NCBI GenBank assembly: GCA_963707075.1
Contig: CAVPOX010000001.1
Location: 434,001 to 498,000 of the forward strand
DNA from: CAXMQZ01 sp963707075
Lineage (GTDB): Bacteria; Acidobacteriota; Thermoanaerobaculia; Multivoradales; JAHEKO01
Reading direction: 5' to 3'
DNA length: 64,000 nucleotides
In this document: piece after piece, positions 17,968 to 27,548 of the stretch
Numbering within the stretch: position 1 is the stretch's first letter
Layout of the letters: every line of letters starts with the position of its first letter
Program-made: the position numbers and the translations under genes
Notes under the pieces: generated by a model
Seen by the model: the letters and a program-made list of their open reading frames with translations, nothing else
Told to the model about the DNA's origin: nothing
Databases searched by the model: none

Positions 17968-18737
17968 AGCAATCCGTTGTAGAAGGCCAGCAGTCCGTCG
18001 CCAAAGAAGAGCGACAGCAGGCCACCGAGGGCAAGAAAGAAGCCGAAGGGAAGCCGAGACTGGAGTCCCAACCGGCCTGCCAGCATCAGCGTGAGACCGA
18101 CCACCGCACCGCTGATCGTTGCCAGGAAGAGAGTTGTCAGGACACCCTGCCAACCCAGAAACGCGCCGATGAGGGCCAGCATGTTGACGTCACCGATGCC
18201 CATACCCTCTTCGCCTCGCAACCAGTACCAGTAGTTGATTACCAGGATCAGCATGCCTGCGCCGATGAGCGTCCCGAGCACGCCGTCGAGCAAGCCGGGC
18301 TGTGGATACCAGATCTGCAGGGCGAGCCCGACGACGATGCCGGGTAGCGTGAGTCGGTCCGGCAACAACAGGTGCTCGACGTCGATGGCGGCAAGCACCA
18401 CCATGAAGCAACAGAAGAGCATCGCGTGGAGGAGAGTCGGATGTAACCCGAATCTCCAGAAGCTCACGACGAAGAGCACAGCGATCAGGATCTCGATCAG
18501 GGGGTATCGCCAGGAGATTGGTGCCTTGCAGTGGCGACATCGACCACGTAGCCACAGGAAGCTCAGGACGGGGATGTTGTCCAGGGCGTGGATCGGTCCC
18601 TGGCAGTAGGGGCAGCTCGAACGCGGCAGGACGGTCGATTTCTCCCGTGGGATGCGATGGATCAGGACGTTCAGATAGCTACCGATAACCAGGCCGATGA
18701 GGCCAATGACCAGCGCCGGAATAACGGATTCAAGCAC
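17964..18737 (-). CDS. pilD: Prepilin peptidase / N-methyltransferase (A24 family)
   Basis: The product is 257 aa. GTG 18737 overlaps the YfhO-type stop by 8 bp. The membrane enzyme cleaves prepilin leaders and methylates the new N-terminus. The cytoplasmic loop has two CxxC pairs (SCPYCQGP and RCRHCKAP), and the two catalytic aspartates are seen in AAIDVEHLLLPD and GMGIGDVN. About eight hydrophobic helices are present. It presumably processes both the type IV pilins and the pseudopilins encoded at 49-51 kb. It is co-transcribed with the PilS-like kinase downstream. Confidence 0.92.
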   Translation of the reverse strand: MLESVIPALVIGLIGLVIGSYLNVLIHRIPREKSTVLPRSSCPYCQGPIHALDNIPVLSFLWLRGRCRHCKAPISWRYPLIEILIAVLFVVSFWRFGLHPTLLHAMLFCCFMVVLAAIDVEHLLLPDRLTLPGIVVGLALQIWYPQPGLLDGVLGTLIGAGMLILVINYWYWLRGEEGMGIGDVNMLALIGAFLGWQGVLTTLFLATISGAVVGLTLMLAGRLGLQSRLPFGFFLALGGLLSLFFGDGLLAFYNGLL

Positions 18738-21171
18738 GATATGGAATTCTACGTGGCAGCAAGGCGATTGCGCAGCCAAATATCGACACCAGGCTGATGC
18801 CCGCTCCCAGAGGCACTGCAGGATTGCGATGCCGCAGTGCCAGAGTGTGGCGGCCAGGTGGCAGGGCGATTCCCAGCTGCCCGAGTGCCGTGGTCTGAAT
18901 GGAGATCGGAGAACCATCGATTTCCGCGCGCCAATCGCGGTCGGCGGTCATCGCTGCCACCAGAAAGGCGCGACCTGCGACCTCGTACTCGAGGTCAAGG
19001 CCACTTCCCATCTCGGCGAGCGACAGCACCTCGATCTGAGGGTCGAAGGTCACTTGCGGTGCACCTGCGGTCGCCGTCGGGTCGACGACGGCATCGAAAT
19101 TCGCCAGATGGAAATCCCTGGCGCTCACGGACTCGACCGCTCGGTCGAGGTCGGCGACAAAGACCACCTCTGACATGAACCGCAGCTTTGGCAACACGTG
19201 CGGATTTCGCAGCAGACGTGCAGGTTCGGGGGGGGCTCCGGTGCGGCCCTTCTCCTCCATCTGGGCTGCCGGTGAGCGGCGCCGTACAACCACGCCGACG
19301 TTCCAGGCCCCGAGGAAACGGTAGGCGGTTTCAGTCCAACCTCGAGTCACCAACCCGGACTTCGATATCAGCAGAGTGAGGGCGTGCTGGCCCCATCGGC
19401 TGAGCATCAGATCAGAGTCGGGTTCCAGGGCATAGCCGTACCCCCAGAGATTGGCGGAGTGGGGATCGAGTCGCTGCAGAAAACGGCGCAGCGAGGCCGG
19501 CACTTCGGAATCCGGTTCGGGGATCATGAATTCCCTGTCGCCAAAGAGGATCGCATCCGAGAAGACCCGCCCCGCCGCCGGTGGGAGCTCCCCGAGGGAC
19601 TCTGGCGGCTCCTGTAGAACTTTGGAAGGAACAGGGTTGTTGACTGTGCGGTTGTAATAGGCGAGCTCGATCGTCACCAGGCTCAGGGCCAGGACGATCA
19701 ACCTGGCCTGGGGCACCCTGGATCTCCCGACAGATACGAGGACTGCGAGGGTGCCCAGCCAAAAGACCGCGGAGATAAATGTCTCACGACCGAGATAGCC
19801 AGCTCTGGCTGCCAGCGCCCTTTCCGGCATCGCGGAGCCACCCTCCCCCGCGTCATACCAATGCAACTGGTCGGCCGTGTTGCCCTCCAGGAGTCGAACA
19901 GCGAGCTCCGGAGCGACCAGAGGAGTGATGTACAGCAGGGCAGCGATCGAGAGGCCGCCGACCCCGACGATCAGGGAAGCACGCAGAGCCGTTCGAGTGC
20001 CACTGTTCTGACGTGCGGCGAGAAACCTTTGCCAGGTCAGGGCGGCCATGATGGCGATGCCGGTGGTCGACAGGAGCAGGAACTTTTCGGGAAATCGAAT
20101 CAGAGAGAAAGGTGGGACTTTGACCAACACGACGGAATAGACCGGGTTGTAGCGTCCCAGAGCGAGGAAGATCCCCGCCAGGATCATGACGGTCAGTCCG
20201 CGTCGGCGCGGCAGATCGCGGACAAACAGACCTCCGACAGCAAGAGCGATGATCAGGGCACCGCAATAGATGCAGAGAATCAGCGGTACCGGTCGATCGA
20301 CACCTGGATAACCGAGGTAGAGGAGCGATTCGGCGAGCATGGGATCGCCGAAGAGACGTGGCCAAAACCACTCAGCGAGGCGGACCGGCGGCGTCGACCA
20401 GGTCGTTGCCATGGCGATATCCATACCGGAGCCGCGAGCCAGATCGGAGATGTGACGAAGCGTCGGGAGAAGCTGAATCGCTGAAGCTCCCAGACTTGCC
20501 GTGGCGACCGGTACGAGTCGCAACAGTCGACGCCAGTAAGAGGGCAAGAGCTCGAGGCCCAGGCACCCGAGGGCCAACATGCCCAGCAGCGGTGTGATCG
20601 GGCTGCCGCACAGGATCTGGGCTGCGAGTCCGAGTGCGGTCCCGGCACCAGCTCGCGTCCAGTCCCGTCGAGTCTCACCGTTCAGGCAGATGTCGCCCCA
20701 CAGGAGGACCCACGGCAACCAGGCCAGTCCCATGTATAGATTGAGAAGGTTCGGTGAGGAGGCAAACGCTCCACCTCCGACAAAGGCCACCGCTCCGAGA
20801 CTGGCTGAGGAAGCCGAGCATCCCCACAGGCGGGCCAGCTTCCAGGCTCCCACGAATGCCCAGATCGCGTGCAGAACCACCAGTAGGGCGATCGCATAGT
20901 AGGCGGGCACCAGGAAGGTGATCCAGACCGGCGGATAGAAGGCGGCGTAGTGGGGATTGGAGAGCAGGGGCTGGCCGCCGTGAATCCAGGGGTTCCAGTA
21001 GGGGATCCCCGACTCCGCCAGTGTGGCCAGTGCGGAGAGCATTGGCAGGTGCAGACCGGGAATGTCGCGATCCGCCAGAGCGCCGGCGGGATTCAGGAGC
21101 TGGCCAAAGAGAATCGAGATGAGGACCGCACCGGCGACAAGCGGCCAGAGAAGGGTCAGCTGCCGGCGCAT
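18730..21171 (-). CDS. YfhO-family polytopic membrane protein
   Basis: The product is 813 aa from ATG 21171; the frame is open farther upstream but that overlaps the peptidase gene by more than the present 16 bp. About 12 hydrophobic helices fill the first 560 residues, with DRDIPGLHLPMLSALATLAE and YWNPWIHGGQPLLSNPHYAAFYPP near the N-terminus, motifs typical of YfhO-type GT-C proteins. A soluble C-terminal domain ends in one more hydrophobic helix. YfhO is linked to glycosylation of lipoteichoic acid in Firmicutes; here a lipid-linked sugar transferase role is only inferred. It sits between an M20 peptidase and the prepilin peptidase, so pilin or envelope glycosylation is a possibility. Confidence 0.8.
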   Translation of the reverse strand: MRRQLTLLWPLVAGAVLISILFGQLLNPAGALADRDIPGLHLPMLSALATLAESGIPYWNPWIHGGQPLLSNPHYAAFYPPVWITFLVPAYYAIALLVVLHAIWAFVGAWKLARLWGCSASSASLGAVAFVGGGAFASSPNLLNLYMGLAWLPWVLLWGDICLNGETRRDWTRAGAGTALGLAAQILCGSPITPLLGMLALGCLGLELLPSYWRRLLRLVPVATASLGASAIQLLPTLRHISDLARGSGMDIAMATTWSTPPVRLAEWFWPRLFGDPMLAESLLYLGYPGVDRPVPLILCIYCGALIIALAVGGLFVRDLPRRRGLTVMILAGIFLALGRYNPVYSVVLVKVPPFSLIRFPEKFLLLSTTGIAIMAALTWQRFLAARQNSGTRTALRASLIVGVGGLSIAALLYITPLVAPELAVRLLEGNTADQLHWYDAGEGGSAMPERALAARAGYLGRETFISAVFWLGTLAVLVSVGRSRVPQARLIVLALSLVTIELAYYNRTVNNPVPSKVLQEPPESLGELPPAAGRVFSDAILFGDREFMIPEPDSEVPASLRRFLQRLDPHSANLWGYGYALEPDSDLMLSRWGQHALTLLISKSGLVTRGWTETAYRFLGAWNVGVVVRRRSPAAQMEEKGRTGAPPEPARLLRNPHVLPKLRFMSEVVFVADLDRAVESVSARDFHLANFDAVVDPTATAGAPQVTFDPQIEVLSLAEMGSGLDLEYEVAGRAFLVAAMTADRDWRAEIDGSPISIQTTALGQLGIALPPGRHTLALRHRNPAVPLGAGISLVSIFGCAIALLPRRIPYRA

Positions 21172-22517
21172 TCGCGCACCACATTCCACATGACATCGAC
21201 ACCTTTGGCGAAGACGTCCAGATCGATATGCTCGTCTTTGGAGTGGATCCCGCGCAAGGCATCGGAGTCGAGCTCGAACGGAAGAAAGCCGTAAACAGGA
21301 ATTCCCCCTTGGCGCAGAAAACGGGCATCGGTGACCGCGTTGATGAAGGCGGGCACGACCGGAGCTGACGAGCCCAGCGTATCTTCGAGACAACGGAACA
21401 CCGGGTGATCGACAGGGGAAGGCTCGACCTCGGGCGAGGTCAGCAAGATCTCGAGCTCGATCTCCGGACCCATCAGCTCCTCGAGCTCTGCGAGCAGTTT
21501 TGCAGAGTCCGTGTCAGGGAGCAGACGAATGTCGATCTGCGCGCTTGCCACGCCTGGCGTGACGTTGACCTTTTCCCCGGCGTCGAGAGTGTTGACCTGG
21601 ATCGTGTCGAGGAGGTAATTGGGCATCCCGGGGAGCAGTCCTTTCGGGGCGTCGCGTCGCTCGAGAATGGCTTCGAGGTTGGCGACCACATCCTGGAAGG
21701 CAGGGCTTTCCAGCGGCGCCACAGATTCGAGAAAAAGCCTGGCCTCGGGTGTGAGCCGAAACTCCAGAGGCCGATCGACGAGCTTGTCCAGAGCTCGAAT
21801 CAAGCGATGCGGTGCGCTGTGCAGATTGAGTCCCGAGCCGTGACCCGGACGGCCATGCGCCGTCGCCTGGATCCAGAGGGGTCGCTTCTGCGCCACCTCG
21901 ATGGCCCACCAGGCGAGTCGGTCACCGTAGAGTCGGTTGGTGCCACCCTCCGTGAGAACAGCGTGGACGTTGTCGAACAGCTCGGGGTGGTTCTCGACCA
22001 ACCAGCCGGTGCCCTGTATTCCTCCCGTTTCCTCCCCGCCAACAGCGAGAAAGACGAGTGAATAGGTTGGAGAGGCCAACTGCCGGAAGCGCAGAAATGA
22101 AATCAGATGCGCGATGCCCAGGCTCTTGTCGTCGACCGCGCCGCGGCCAAAGAGCGCTCCGGCGTCGACTTGCGCACCAAAGGGCGGATGGGACCAGCCT
22201 GGCCCGACAGGCACGACATCGACGTGGTGAAGCAAGACCAGCGTGGGAGCATCGGGTTCGGCGGAACCGGTTCGAGCGTAGAGAAAGGGCTGTTGCTCGG
22301 GGGAAACGATCCACTTTGTCGGGACGCCTGCCTGGTGGAGAAGACCTCGCAGATAGGAAGCGGACTTTCCGGCACCTTCGACCGTGGAGGAGTCGAACCC
22401 AAGGTAGGTTTGGAGCCATTCGAGAGTCTGCTCGGCTGTCGGTGGCTGTGCCTGCAAGACCCGGGTCGGAGTGACCGTTGCCAGGAGGAGCGACAGCAGA
22501 TGAGCCGACAGACGCAC
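21156..22517 (-). CDS. Exported M20-family metallopeptidase
   Basis: The product is about 453 aa. Metal-site motifs of the M20/ArgE-DapE family are visible: LVLLHHVDVVPVG, GRGAVDDKSLGIA and AVGGEETGG. An N-terminal hydrophobic stretch (VRLSAHLLSLLLATVTPTRV) looks like a signal peptide. The start is uncertain. The open frame reaches 22586, but that lies inside the pilin terminator, so I chose GTG 22517 at the beginning of the signal peptide. It probably hydrolyses peptides or N-acyl amino acids in the periplasm. It overlaps the YfhO-type gene and is the first gene of the peptidase-yfhO-pilD-pilS unit. Confidence 0.83.
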   Translation of the reverse strand: MRLSAHLLSLLLATVTPTRVLQAQPPTAEQTLEWLQTYLGFDSSTVEGAGKSASYLRGLLHQAGVPTKWIVSPEQQPFLYARTGSAEPDAPTLVLLHHVDVVPVGPGWSHPPFGAQVDAGALFGRGAVDDKSLGIAHLISFLRFRQLASPTYSLVFLAVGGEETGGIQGTGWLVENHPELFDNVHAVLTEGGTNRLYGDRLAWWAIEVAQKRPLWIQATAHGRPGHGSGLNLHSAPHRLIRALDKLVDRPLEFRLTPEARLFLESVAPLESPAFQDVVANLEAILERRDAPKGLLPGMPNYLLDTIQVNTLDAGEKVNVTPGVASAQIDIRLLPDTDSAKLLAELEELMGPEIELEILLTSPEVEPSPVDHPVFRCLEDTLGSSAPVVPAFINAVTDARFLRQGGIPVYGFLPFELDSDALRGIHSKDEHIDLDVFAKGVDVMWNVVRECAGS

Positions 22518-22570
22518 GCTGGGCAGAGAGTCTAGCAAGAGGTTTGGCCGGAAAGCAGTCGGACAATGAG

Positions 22571-22597
22571 AAAAGAGGCGCCGCAATCTGCGGCGCC
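22571..22597 (-). terminator. Rho-independent terminator of the pilin gene
   Basis: A perfect 8-bp stem GGCGCCGC/GCGGCGCC with a 5-base loop is followed on the minus strand by TCTTTTCTC. It lies 33 bp after the pilin stop and separates that monocistronic gene from the peptidase operon below. Confidence 0.8.
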
Positions 22598-22629
22598 CCC
22601 GTGTTTCTCGTCTTCAGAACTGGAAGACG

Positions 22630-23172
22630 TCAGTCGACCTTGGCACCAGCTGGGTACTTGACGAAGAAACCGTCAGCCCAGACGATGTCCTGGTTGTAGT
22701 CGGAAGCCAGGAAGGGACCCATCGGGTAAGTGGTCTGGATCGCTGATCTGTCACGACCGCCCGTGGCAATCGCCATGACCTGGGCATCCAGTGGATTACC
22801 ACTGTAGCGGTACTCGTAGTTGCCGCCCCAACCGTCCTTGTTCGGGACCTCCTGGATGTAGAAGATCCCGCCATCCTCCGGATAAAGGGTCGATAGCAAC
22901 TGATCCCCGGTCATCGTTACTGCGGAGGGCAAGGTGTAGGTCTTGGTACTGGAACCGGCCGCAGCTGCGCCGACCTGATCCGTCAACCACGAAAACCAGG
23001 CTGCACCAACATCACGCATATCGCCGACAGTCCGCTTCTGCTTGGCCTTCTGGAGAGCATCCAAAAGGTTGGGAATCAGAATAGCGGCGATGATACCGAT
23101 GATGGCCACCACGATGAGGAGCTCGATCAGGGTGAAACCCTTTTGGCTCCGGCGTCTCATGAGTCGCATCAT
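22630..23172 (-). CDS. pilA: Major type IV pilin (PilA-like)
   Basis: The product is 180 aa. ATG 23172 lies 8 bp after AAGGAG. A short basic leader ending KG precedes FTLIELLIVVAIIGIIAAIL, the classic N-methylated helix with Glu at +5. The C-terminal half is Gly/Tyr rich (DGWGGNYEYRYSG), as in GspG and acidobacterial PilA proteins. It has its own sigma-54 type promoter upstream and its own terminator downstream, fitting a highly expressed single pilin gene. Two M20 peptidase genes flank it. PilA-like is preferred over pseudopilin because of the nearby pilS, pilD and minor pilin genes. Confidence 0.87.
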   Translation of the reverse strand: MMRLMRRRSQKGFTLIELLIVVAIIGIIAAILIPNLLDALQKAKQKRTVGDMRDVGAAWFSWLTDQVGAAAAGSSTKTYTLPSAVTMTGDQLLSTLYPEDGGIFYIQEVPNKDGWGGNYEYRYSGNPLDAQVMAIATGGRDRSAIQTTYPMGPFLASDYNQDIVWADGFFVKYPAGAKVD

Positions 23173-23227
23173 TTCGTTCACTCCTTCTGCAACAGTTAAC
23201 AGTTTCGCTTCGCTCGCTCTAGCAGTG

Positions 23228-23243
23228 TGCAGATAGCGTGCCA
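23228..23243 (-). promoter_or_regulatory. Sigma-54 type promoter of the pilin gene
   Basis: On the minus strand the site is TGGCAC-GCTAT-CTGCA, differing from TGGCAC-N5-TTGCA by one base and keeping the key GG and GC dinucleotides. It is 55 bp before the pilin ATG in the correct orientation. The same kind of site drives the minor pilin operon. Confidence 0.7.
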
Positions 23244-23338
23244 AGTAAAGAATGCCTGTTTCATGGGCTTCTGAGTCAGAATTGCGCGGACCGGGAATTC
23301 ATAGTGACAAGAATTGACCAGAGTCCTGTCATGGACTG

Positions 23339-24772
23339 TCAACCCACGAGCTTGCGCAGAGCGCTCTCGTAAAGCTCGACACCGCGAACGAAGCCATGGA
23401 GATCGATGCGCTCGTTGAGTGTGTCGCGACGAAAGGTGTCGGTGGCGAAGATCAGGAATGGCGAGAAGCCATACGAAGGAATCCCGGCCTGTCGGAAGAA
23501 TCGGGCATCGGTCGCCGACCAGGGCAGGAAATAGGGTCCGACCTGGGCCTGCGGGTGAAACTCTCTTACCGACTCCCGCAGGATGGCCATGGCAGGGTGA
23601 TCTGGAGGGCTGCCATGACCGCCTCCGCTCGGTGGCTCGAGAGTGAGCGATACACCCGCGGTAGCCCATTCGGGTACCAGCCGGGCCTTGGCCTCCTGCC
23701 AATCCGATCCCGGCAGCAGGTGCAGGATGATGCGCATGCAATAGCCGCCTTCCGGATCGGTTTCGACTTCGAACGCAGCCACCTCGTCCCGGAACAGAGA
23801 CTGGAGGTACGGGGGCAGCGTGAAGAACTGATCAGGGTGATAGAGCGCCGATTGGATGTCCCGAAGAATCTTCTGGGTTTGCTTGCTTCCTCTCGATTCG
23901 GCATAGGCACCGAGGAATTCCTCGACCTCCGGAGTCAGGCGCAGGTCGAAGTTGGAGTCGCTGATCTCGGTGAGATCGCCACGCAGCTGTTCGAGCCGCT
24001 CCGGGTCGTCAGAGCAGGCCGAACCGTCGCCGAACCATTTCTGCGCGAACTCGACACCCCAGAATTTGATCTCTTCGTGACTGATCGCCTCGACCACACC
24101 ACCTTCCGTTAGCACCAGCTCGAAACGCCGAGCCAAATCGGAGTGATTGGCGAGGATCCACTTCGAGCCAAGCTCGCTGCCGGTCTCCTCACTACCGGTA
24201 GCCAGGAAGATAATGCTCTTCTCGGGCTGTATCCCGCTGCGGGCCATTTTGGTGATCGCCTGGAGCTGGGCCACGGCGACACTCTTCATGTCGAAGGCAC
24301 CCCGGCCGTAGATCCAGGCTCGATCGATCACCCCCTCGAACGGGGGAAATTCCCAGGCTGCCGGATCCGGGACCTGATAGACGTCGATGTGATTGTGCAA
24401 CACGACCCCCGCGGGACTCTTCCCTTCGAGGATGGCCCAGAGATTGGCCTTACCATCGGCAAACCGTTCAATGTGAGGTTGCAGGCCGGCTGCTTCGAGA
24501 TGCCCGGCCAGAAATTCCGCACCGGCGAGCTCGCTGCCGGTCTTCGTGCTGGTATCGATCCTGATGTACTCCTGGAGGAGCTTGACGGATGGGTCGGCCA
24601 CGAGCTTTTCGAGGTCGATGATGTCGTCCTTGCCGTGTCGCATCGGGCGGGCGAGGTAGGAAACGGCCAGCGCCACCAGTGCGATAACCACACTCAGACC
24701 GCCGTAGAGAGTGATCCGGGCGAGCAGCTTTTGGCGGGGGGGAAGGGCTGCGAATCTCTTCGACAAGTACAT
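23339..24772 (-). CDS. Membrane-anchored M20-family metallopeptidase
   Basis: The product is 477 aa from ATG 24772. An N-terminal transmembrane helix (about residues 21-41, ITLYGGLSVVIALVALAVSY) anchors an M20 peptidase. Metal motifs are VVLHNHIDVYQV, GRGAFDMKSVAVA and FLATGSEETGSELG. It is related to the peptidase at 21.2-22.5 kb but contains an insertion with SACSDDPERLEQL in the middle. The likely substrate is peptides or acylated amino acids in the periplasm. It faces the GT39-like gene divergently, 38 bp apart, and its stop is about 95 bp upstream of the pilin promoter. Confidence 0.84.
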   Translation of the reverse strand: MYLSKRFAALPPRQKLLARITLYGGLSVVIALVALAVSYLARPMRHGKDDIIDLEKLVADPSVKLLQEYIRIDTSTKTGSELAGAEFLAGHLEAAGLQPHIERFADGKANLWAILEGKSPAGVVLHNHIDVYQVPDPAAWEFPPFEGVIDRAWIYGRGAFDMKSVAVAQLQAITKMARSGIQPEKSIIFLATGSEETGSELGSKWILANHSDLARRFELVLTEGGVVEAISHEEIKFWGVEFAQKWFGDGSACSDDPERLEQLRGDLTEISDSNFDLRLTPEVEEFLGAYAESRGSKQTQKILRDIQSALYHPDQFFTLPPYLQSLFRDEVAAFEVETDPEGGYCMRIILHLLPGSDWQEAKARLVPEWATAGVSLTLEPPSGGGHGSPPDHPAMAILRESVREFHPQAQVGPYFLPWSATDARFFRQAGIPSYGFSPFLIFATDTFRRDTLNERIDLHGFVRGVELYESALRKLVG

Positions 24773-24810
24773 GAACGGCGCGATACTAGCACCGCGATGG
24801 CTGCGGCTTT

Positions 24811-26451
24811 GTGTATCCTTACACCGTGCCGGAGCAGCTACCATCCTCGCCCAGAGCCGTCGGATCGACCGGACCGGAGACCCGGGGCCGGGTGACGTCG
24901 AGAATGCTCTGGCTCGCGGGCCTGTTACTGGGTCTGGCGGTCTGTCTCTACTATCTCGGTATCGAGCTGTATCTATTGGGCGGCGAGCTCGGATTCCCGC
25001 TGGATGACAGCTGGATTCATCTCCAGTTTGCGCGCAATTTGGCGACTGGCCACGGGTTGTCCTTCAACCCGGGAGAGCTGGTGCCAGGCTCGACCGCACC
25101 GCTCTGGACGGCGCTGCTGTCGGTAGGCTTCCTGGTGCCGGGGAACCCCCTGGCCTGGTCGAAGCTACTGGGAATCCTGCTCTATCTGGCCGGTTGCTGG
25201 TTGACCCACACCCTGGCTCGGGAATTAGGTCTCGGACGAGAGTTGTCGATCATCGCGGCACTGCTCACCGGATTCACCTCCTGGCTTGCCTGGTCGGCAC
25301 TTTCGGGCCTGGAAATCCCGCTCTTTGTCGTGCTCAGCCTGGCCGGTATCGTGCTGCACGTGCGAGAGCGATGGGATTCGTCGCGACTTCCGCTGGCATT
25401 ACCCGTTCTCGCACTGAGCTTCCTGGCTCGTCCTGAAGCCGGCCTGCTGATCCTTGCTGCTCTGGCAGATCGTTTTCTGAACTTTCGGACCGATGAGTCA
25501 GGCAATCGGCATTGGCTTCCTCCCGCGCTGCGACCGCTGCTTCTCGGTCTGGTGCTGGTCGCTGTGATTGTCGGCCCGGCCATTTGGTTCAATTACTGGG
25601 TCACCGGGTCGCCGCTGCCGACGACCTTTGGTGCCAAATCCCATGGTGTCGCCCGGACCTTGCCCGAGATCGGATACCTCTACACGGTTTTCGGCATCTT
25701 TTTCCAGGCGCAGCCGTGGATGGCACTGCTGGCCTGTGCCGGTGCGCTGGTGCTCCTTTTTCGTCTGGGCGGCAAGGAGGACCGGGGGCTGCTGCCCGCG
25801 TTGTGGATGCTCGGTCTGCCTCTGGCCTACGGCCTGATTGATCCACCTGGTAAGTTCAGTTTGGTGGGCAACTTCGGGCGTTACTATTTCCCGCTCTTTC
25901 CGATCGTGATCGTCCTTGGGATGTTGGCGATCGCCACGGTGGCCGAGGCGACGTCCAGCAGGACCCGTTCAGGGGTGGGCCGAAGCGCTGTGAGAATTGC
26001 GATGCTGCTGGTTCTGTTTCTGCCGACATTGACGGAGCTGGCCCAGGGGGCCGGCAGATACGGGCAGAGTGTGGTGAATGTGCAAGATAGCGATGTCAGG
26101 GTGGCTCGTTGGCTGGCCGGGCGGCTGCCACCCGAGGCTGTATTGGGCGTTGGCGACATTGGTGCCATAAAGTTCCTCCTGCCCAATCCAGTGGTGGATC
26201 TGGCAGGCATCGCCAATCCGGAGATCAAAATGTGGGGTGCCGCGAGATTCCTGGAGCACCACAGACCGGATTATCTCGTCATCTTCCCGAACTGGTTGCA
26301 ACGTGTCACCGAGGACTTGTCAGCTTTCCAGGCGGTTCACCAGGTGCCTATCAAAAACAACATCACCATGGCGGGCGATGTGCTGGTCGTCTATGCGACG
26401 CCGTGGACCCGGTACGTGTTGACCGAGCCTGATTCTGGAGCCACGCCTTGA
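24811..26451 (+). CDS. Polytopic membrane protein, GT39/ArnT-like
   Basis: The product is up to 546 aa with about 11 hydrophobic helices. The first periplasmic loop has PLDDSWIHLQFARNLATGHG and then SFNPGELVPGSTAPLW, a pattern of GT-C glycosyltransferases with acidic residues in the first loop, and of many uncharacterised bacterial relatives. The C-terminal soluble part is small. The family moves sugars from polyprenyl-phosphate donors to lipids or proteins. The start is unclear: GTG 24811 is the longest, GTG 24826 and ATG 24904 are alternatives, and none has a good ribosome binding site. The next gene begins inside its stop (TTGA). Confidence 0.78.
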   Translation: MYPYTVPEQLPSSPRAVGSTGPETRGRVTSRMLWLAGLLLGLAVCLYYLGIELYLLGGELGFPLDDSWIHLQFARNLATGHGLSFNPGELVPGSTAPLWTALLSVGFLVPGNPLAWSKLLGILLYLAGCWLTHTLARELGLGRELSIIAALLTGFTSWLAWSALSGLEIPLFVVLSLAGIVLHVRERWDSSRLPLALPVLALSFLARPEAGLLILAALADRFLNFRTDESGNRHWLPPALRPLLLGLVLVAVIVGPAIWFNYWVTGSPLPTTFGAKSHGVARTLPEIGYLYTVFGIFFQAQPWMALLACAGALVLLFRLGGKEDRGLLPALWMLGLPLAYGLIDPPGKFSLVGNFGRYYFPLFPIVIVLGMLAIATVAEATSSRTRSGVGRSAVRIAMLLVLFLPTLTELAQGAGRYGQSVVNVQDSDVRVARWLAGRLPPEAVLGVGDIGAIKFLLPNPVVDLAGIANPEIKMWGAARFLEHHRPDYLVIFPNWLQRVTEDLSAFQAVHQVPIKNNITMAGDVLVVYATPWTRYVLTEPDSGATP

Positions 26452-27548
26452 GCCGGATACCACTCTTCGACCTCTCCCGGGCCATCGAGCCCATTGCCGA
26501 GGAAGTGCAGTCTCGCTGGCAATCTCTGATGAGGACGAGCACCTTCGTCGGTGGCGAAGAAGTCGATCGGTTCGAAAAGGCCTACGCCGACTTCTTGCAG
26601 TCAACGGGTTGCGTCGGGGTCGCCAACGGCACCGACGCCCTCGTTCTGGCTTTGAGAGCGATGGATGTTCAGCCTGGGGACGAGGTGATCGTCCCCAGCT
26701 TCACCTTCATTGCCACCGCAGCTGCCGTGGTATTGGCGGGCGGAACGCCGGTGTTCGCCGATGTCGAGGCAGAGACCCTGAACCTCGACGCGCACAATGC
26801 GGCGGAGCGAGTCAACGAGCGCACCGTCGGGGTGATCGGAGTCCACCTCTATGGGCGGCCGTTTGCGGTCGATGCGATTCGCGACCTCTGTGAAAGCCGA
26901 GGTCTATGGCTGATCGAAGATGCGGCCCAGGCGCACGGTGCCGAATGGAACGGGACCCGCGTTGGCAACTTCGGTTCGTTGGCGACCTGGAGCTTCTATC
27001 CCGCCAAGAACCTCGGCTGCTTTGGCGATGGTGGGGCAGTGAGCGGCAACCGAGCCGAGCTTCTCGACCGCGTGCGGCGATTGGCTGATCATGGCCGCCT
27101 GGAGCACTATCACCATGGTGAGCCGGGAATGAACAGTCGCCTGGACGCCCTGCAGGCGGCGGTGCTCAACTGCCGGCTATCGACACTGGCCGCGGATAAC
27201 GAGAGGCGCCGCGCTATCGCCGCGACCTACAGGGAGGCGTTATCAGGCGTTGGTGACCTGCGGTTCCTGCGCGATGCATCCGGGGCGGTTTGTGTCTATC
27301 ATCAGATGACGGTTCTCACTGGCCACCGTGACGCCTTGCGCCGACACCTGGACTCGAGGGAGATAGGCACGGGCGTCCACTACCCGCTGGCTTTGCACCG
27401 GCAACCTGCCTTCGCGGCACAGGCTAAAGATGACGGTCTCGAGGTTGCCACGACGGCCGGGGACGCAGTTCTCTGTCTGCCGATGTTTCCGCAGCTGACG
27501 GACAGTGAAGTGGAGATGGTCTGCGCCGCGGTGCGAGATTTCTTCTAA
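26448..27548 (+). CDS. DegT/DnrJ/EryC1/StrS-family PLP aminotransferase
   Basis: The product is 366 aa from TTG 26448, overlapping the upstream stop by four bases. The family makes amino sugars from nucleotide-linked keto sugars. Signature segments are GVANGTDALVLALRA, DEVIVPSFTFIATAAAV, EDAAQAHGA and the PLP lysine in FYPAKNLGCFGDGGA, then GMNSRLDALQAA. It is coupled to the GT39-like gene, so surface polysaccharide or glycan decoration is the likely context. Its stop overlaps the convergent ASST-like gene by four bases (CTAA). Confidence 0.88.
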   Translation: MSRIPLFDLSRAIEPIAEEVQSRWQSLMRTSTFVGGEEVDRFEKAYADFLQSTGCVGVANGTDALVLALRAMDVQPGDEVIVPSFTFIATAAAVVLAGGTPVFADVEAETLNLDAHNAAERVNERTVGVIGVHLYGRPFAVDAIRDLCESRGLWLIEDAAQAHGAEWNGTRVGNFGSLATWSFYPAKNLGCFGDGGAVSGNRAELLDRVRRLADHGRLEHYHHGEPGMNSRLDALQAAVLNCRLSTLAADNERRRAIAATYREALSGVGDLRFLRDASGAVCVYHQMTVLTGHRDALRRHLDSREIGTGVHYPLALHRQPAFAAQAKDDGLEVATTAGDAVLCLPMFPQLTDSEVEMVCAAVRDFF

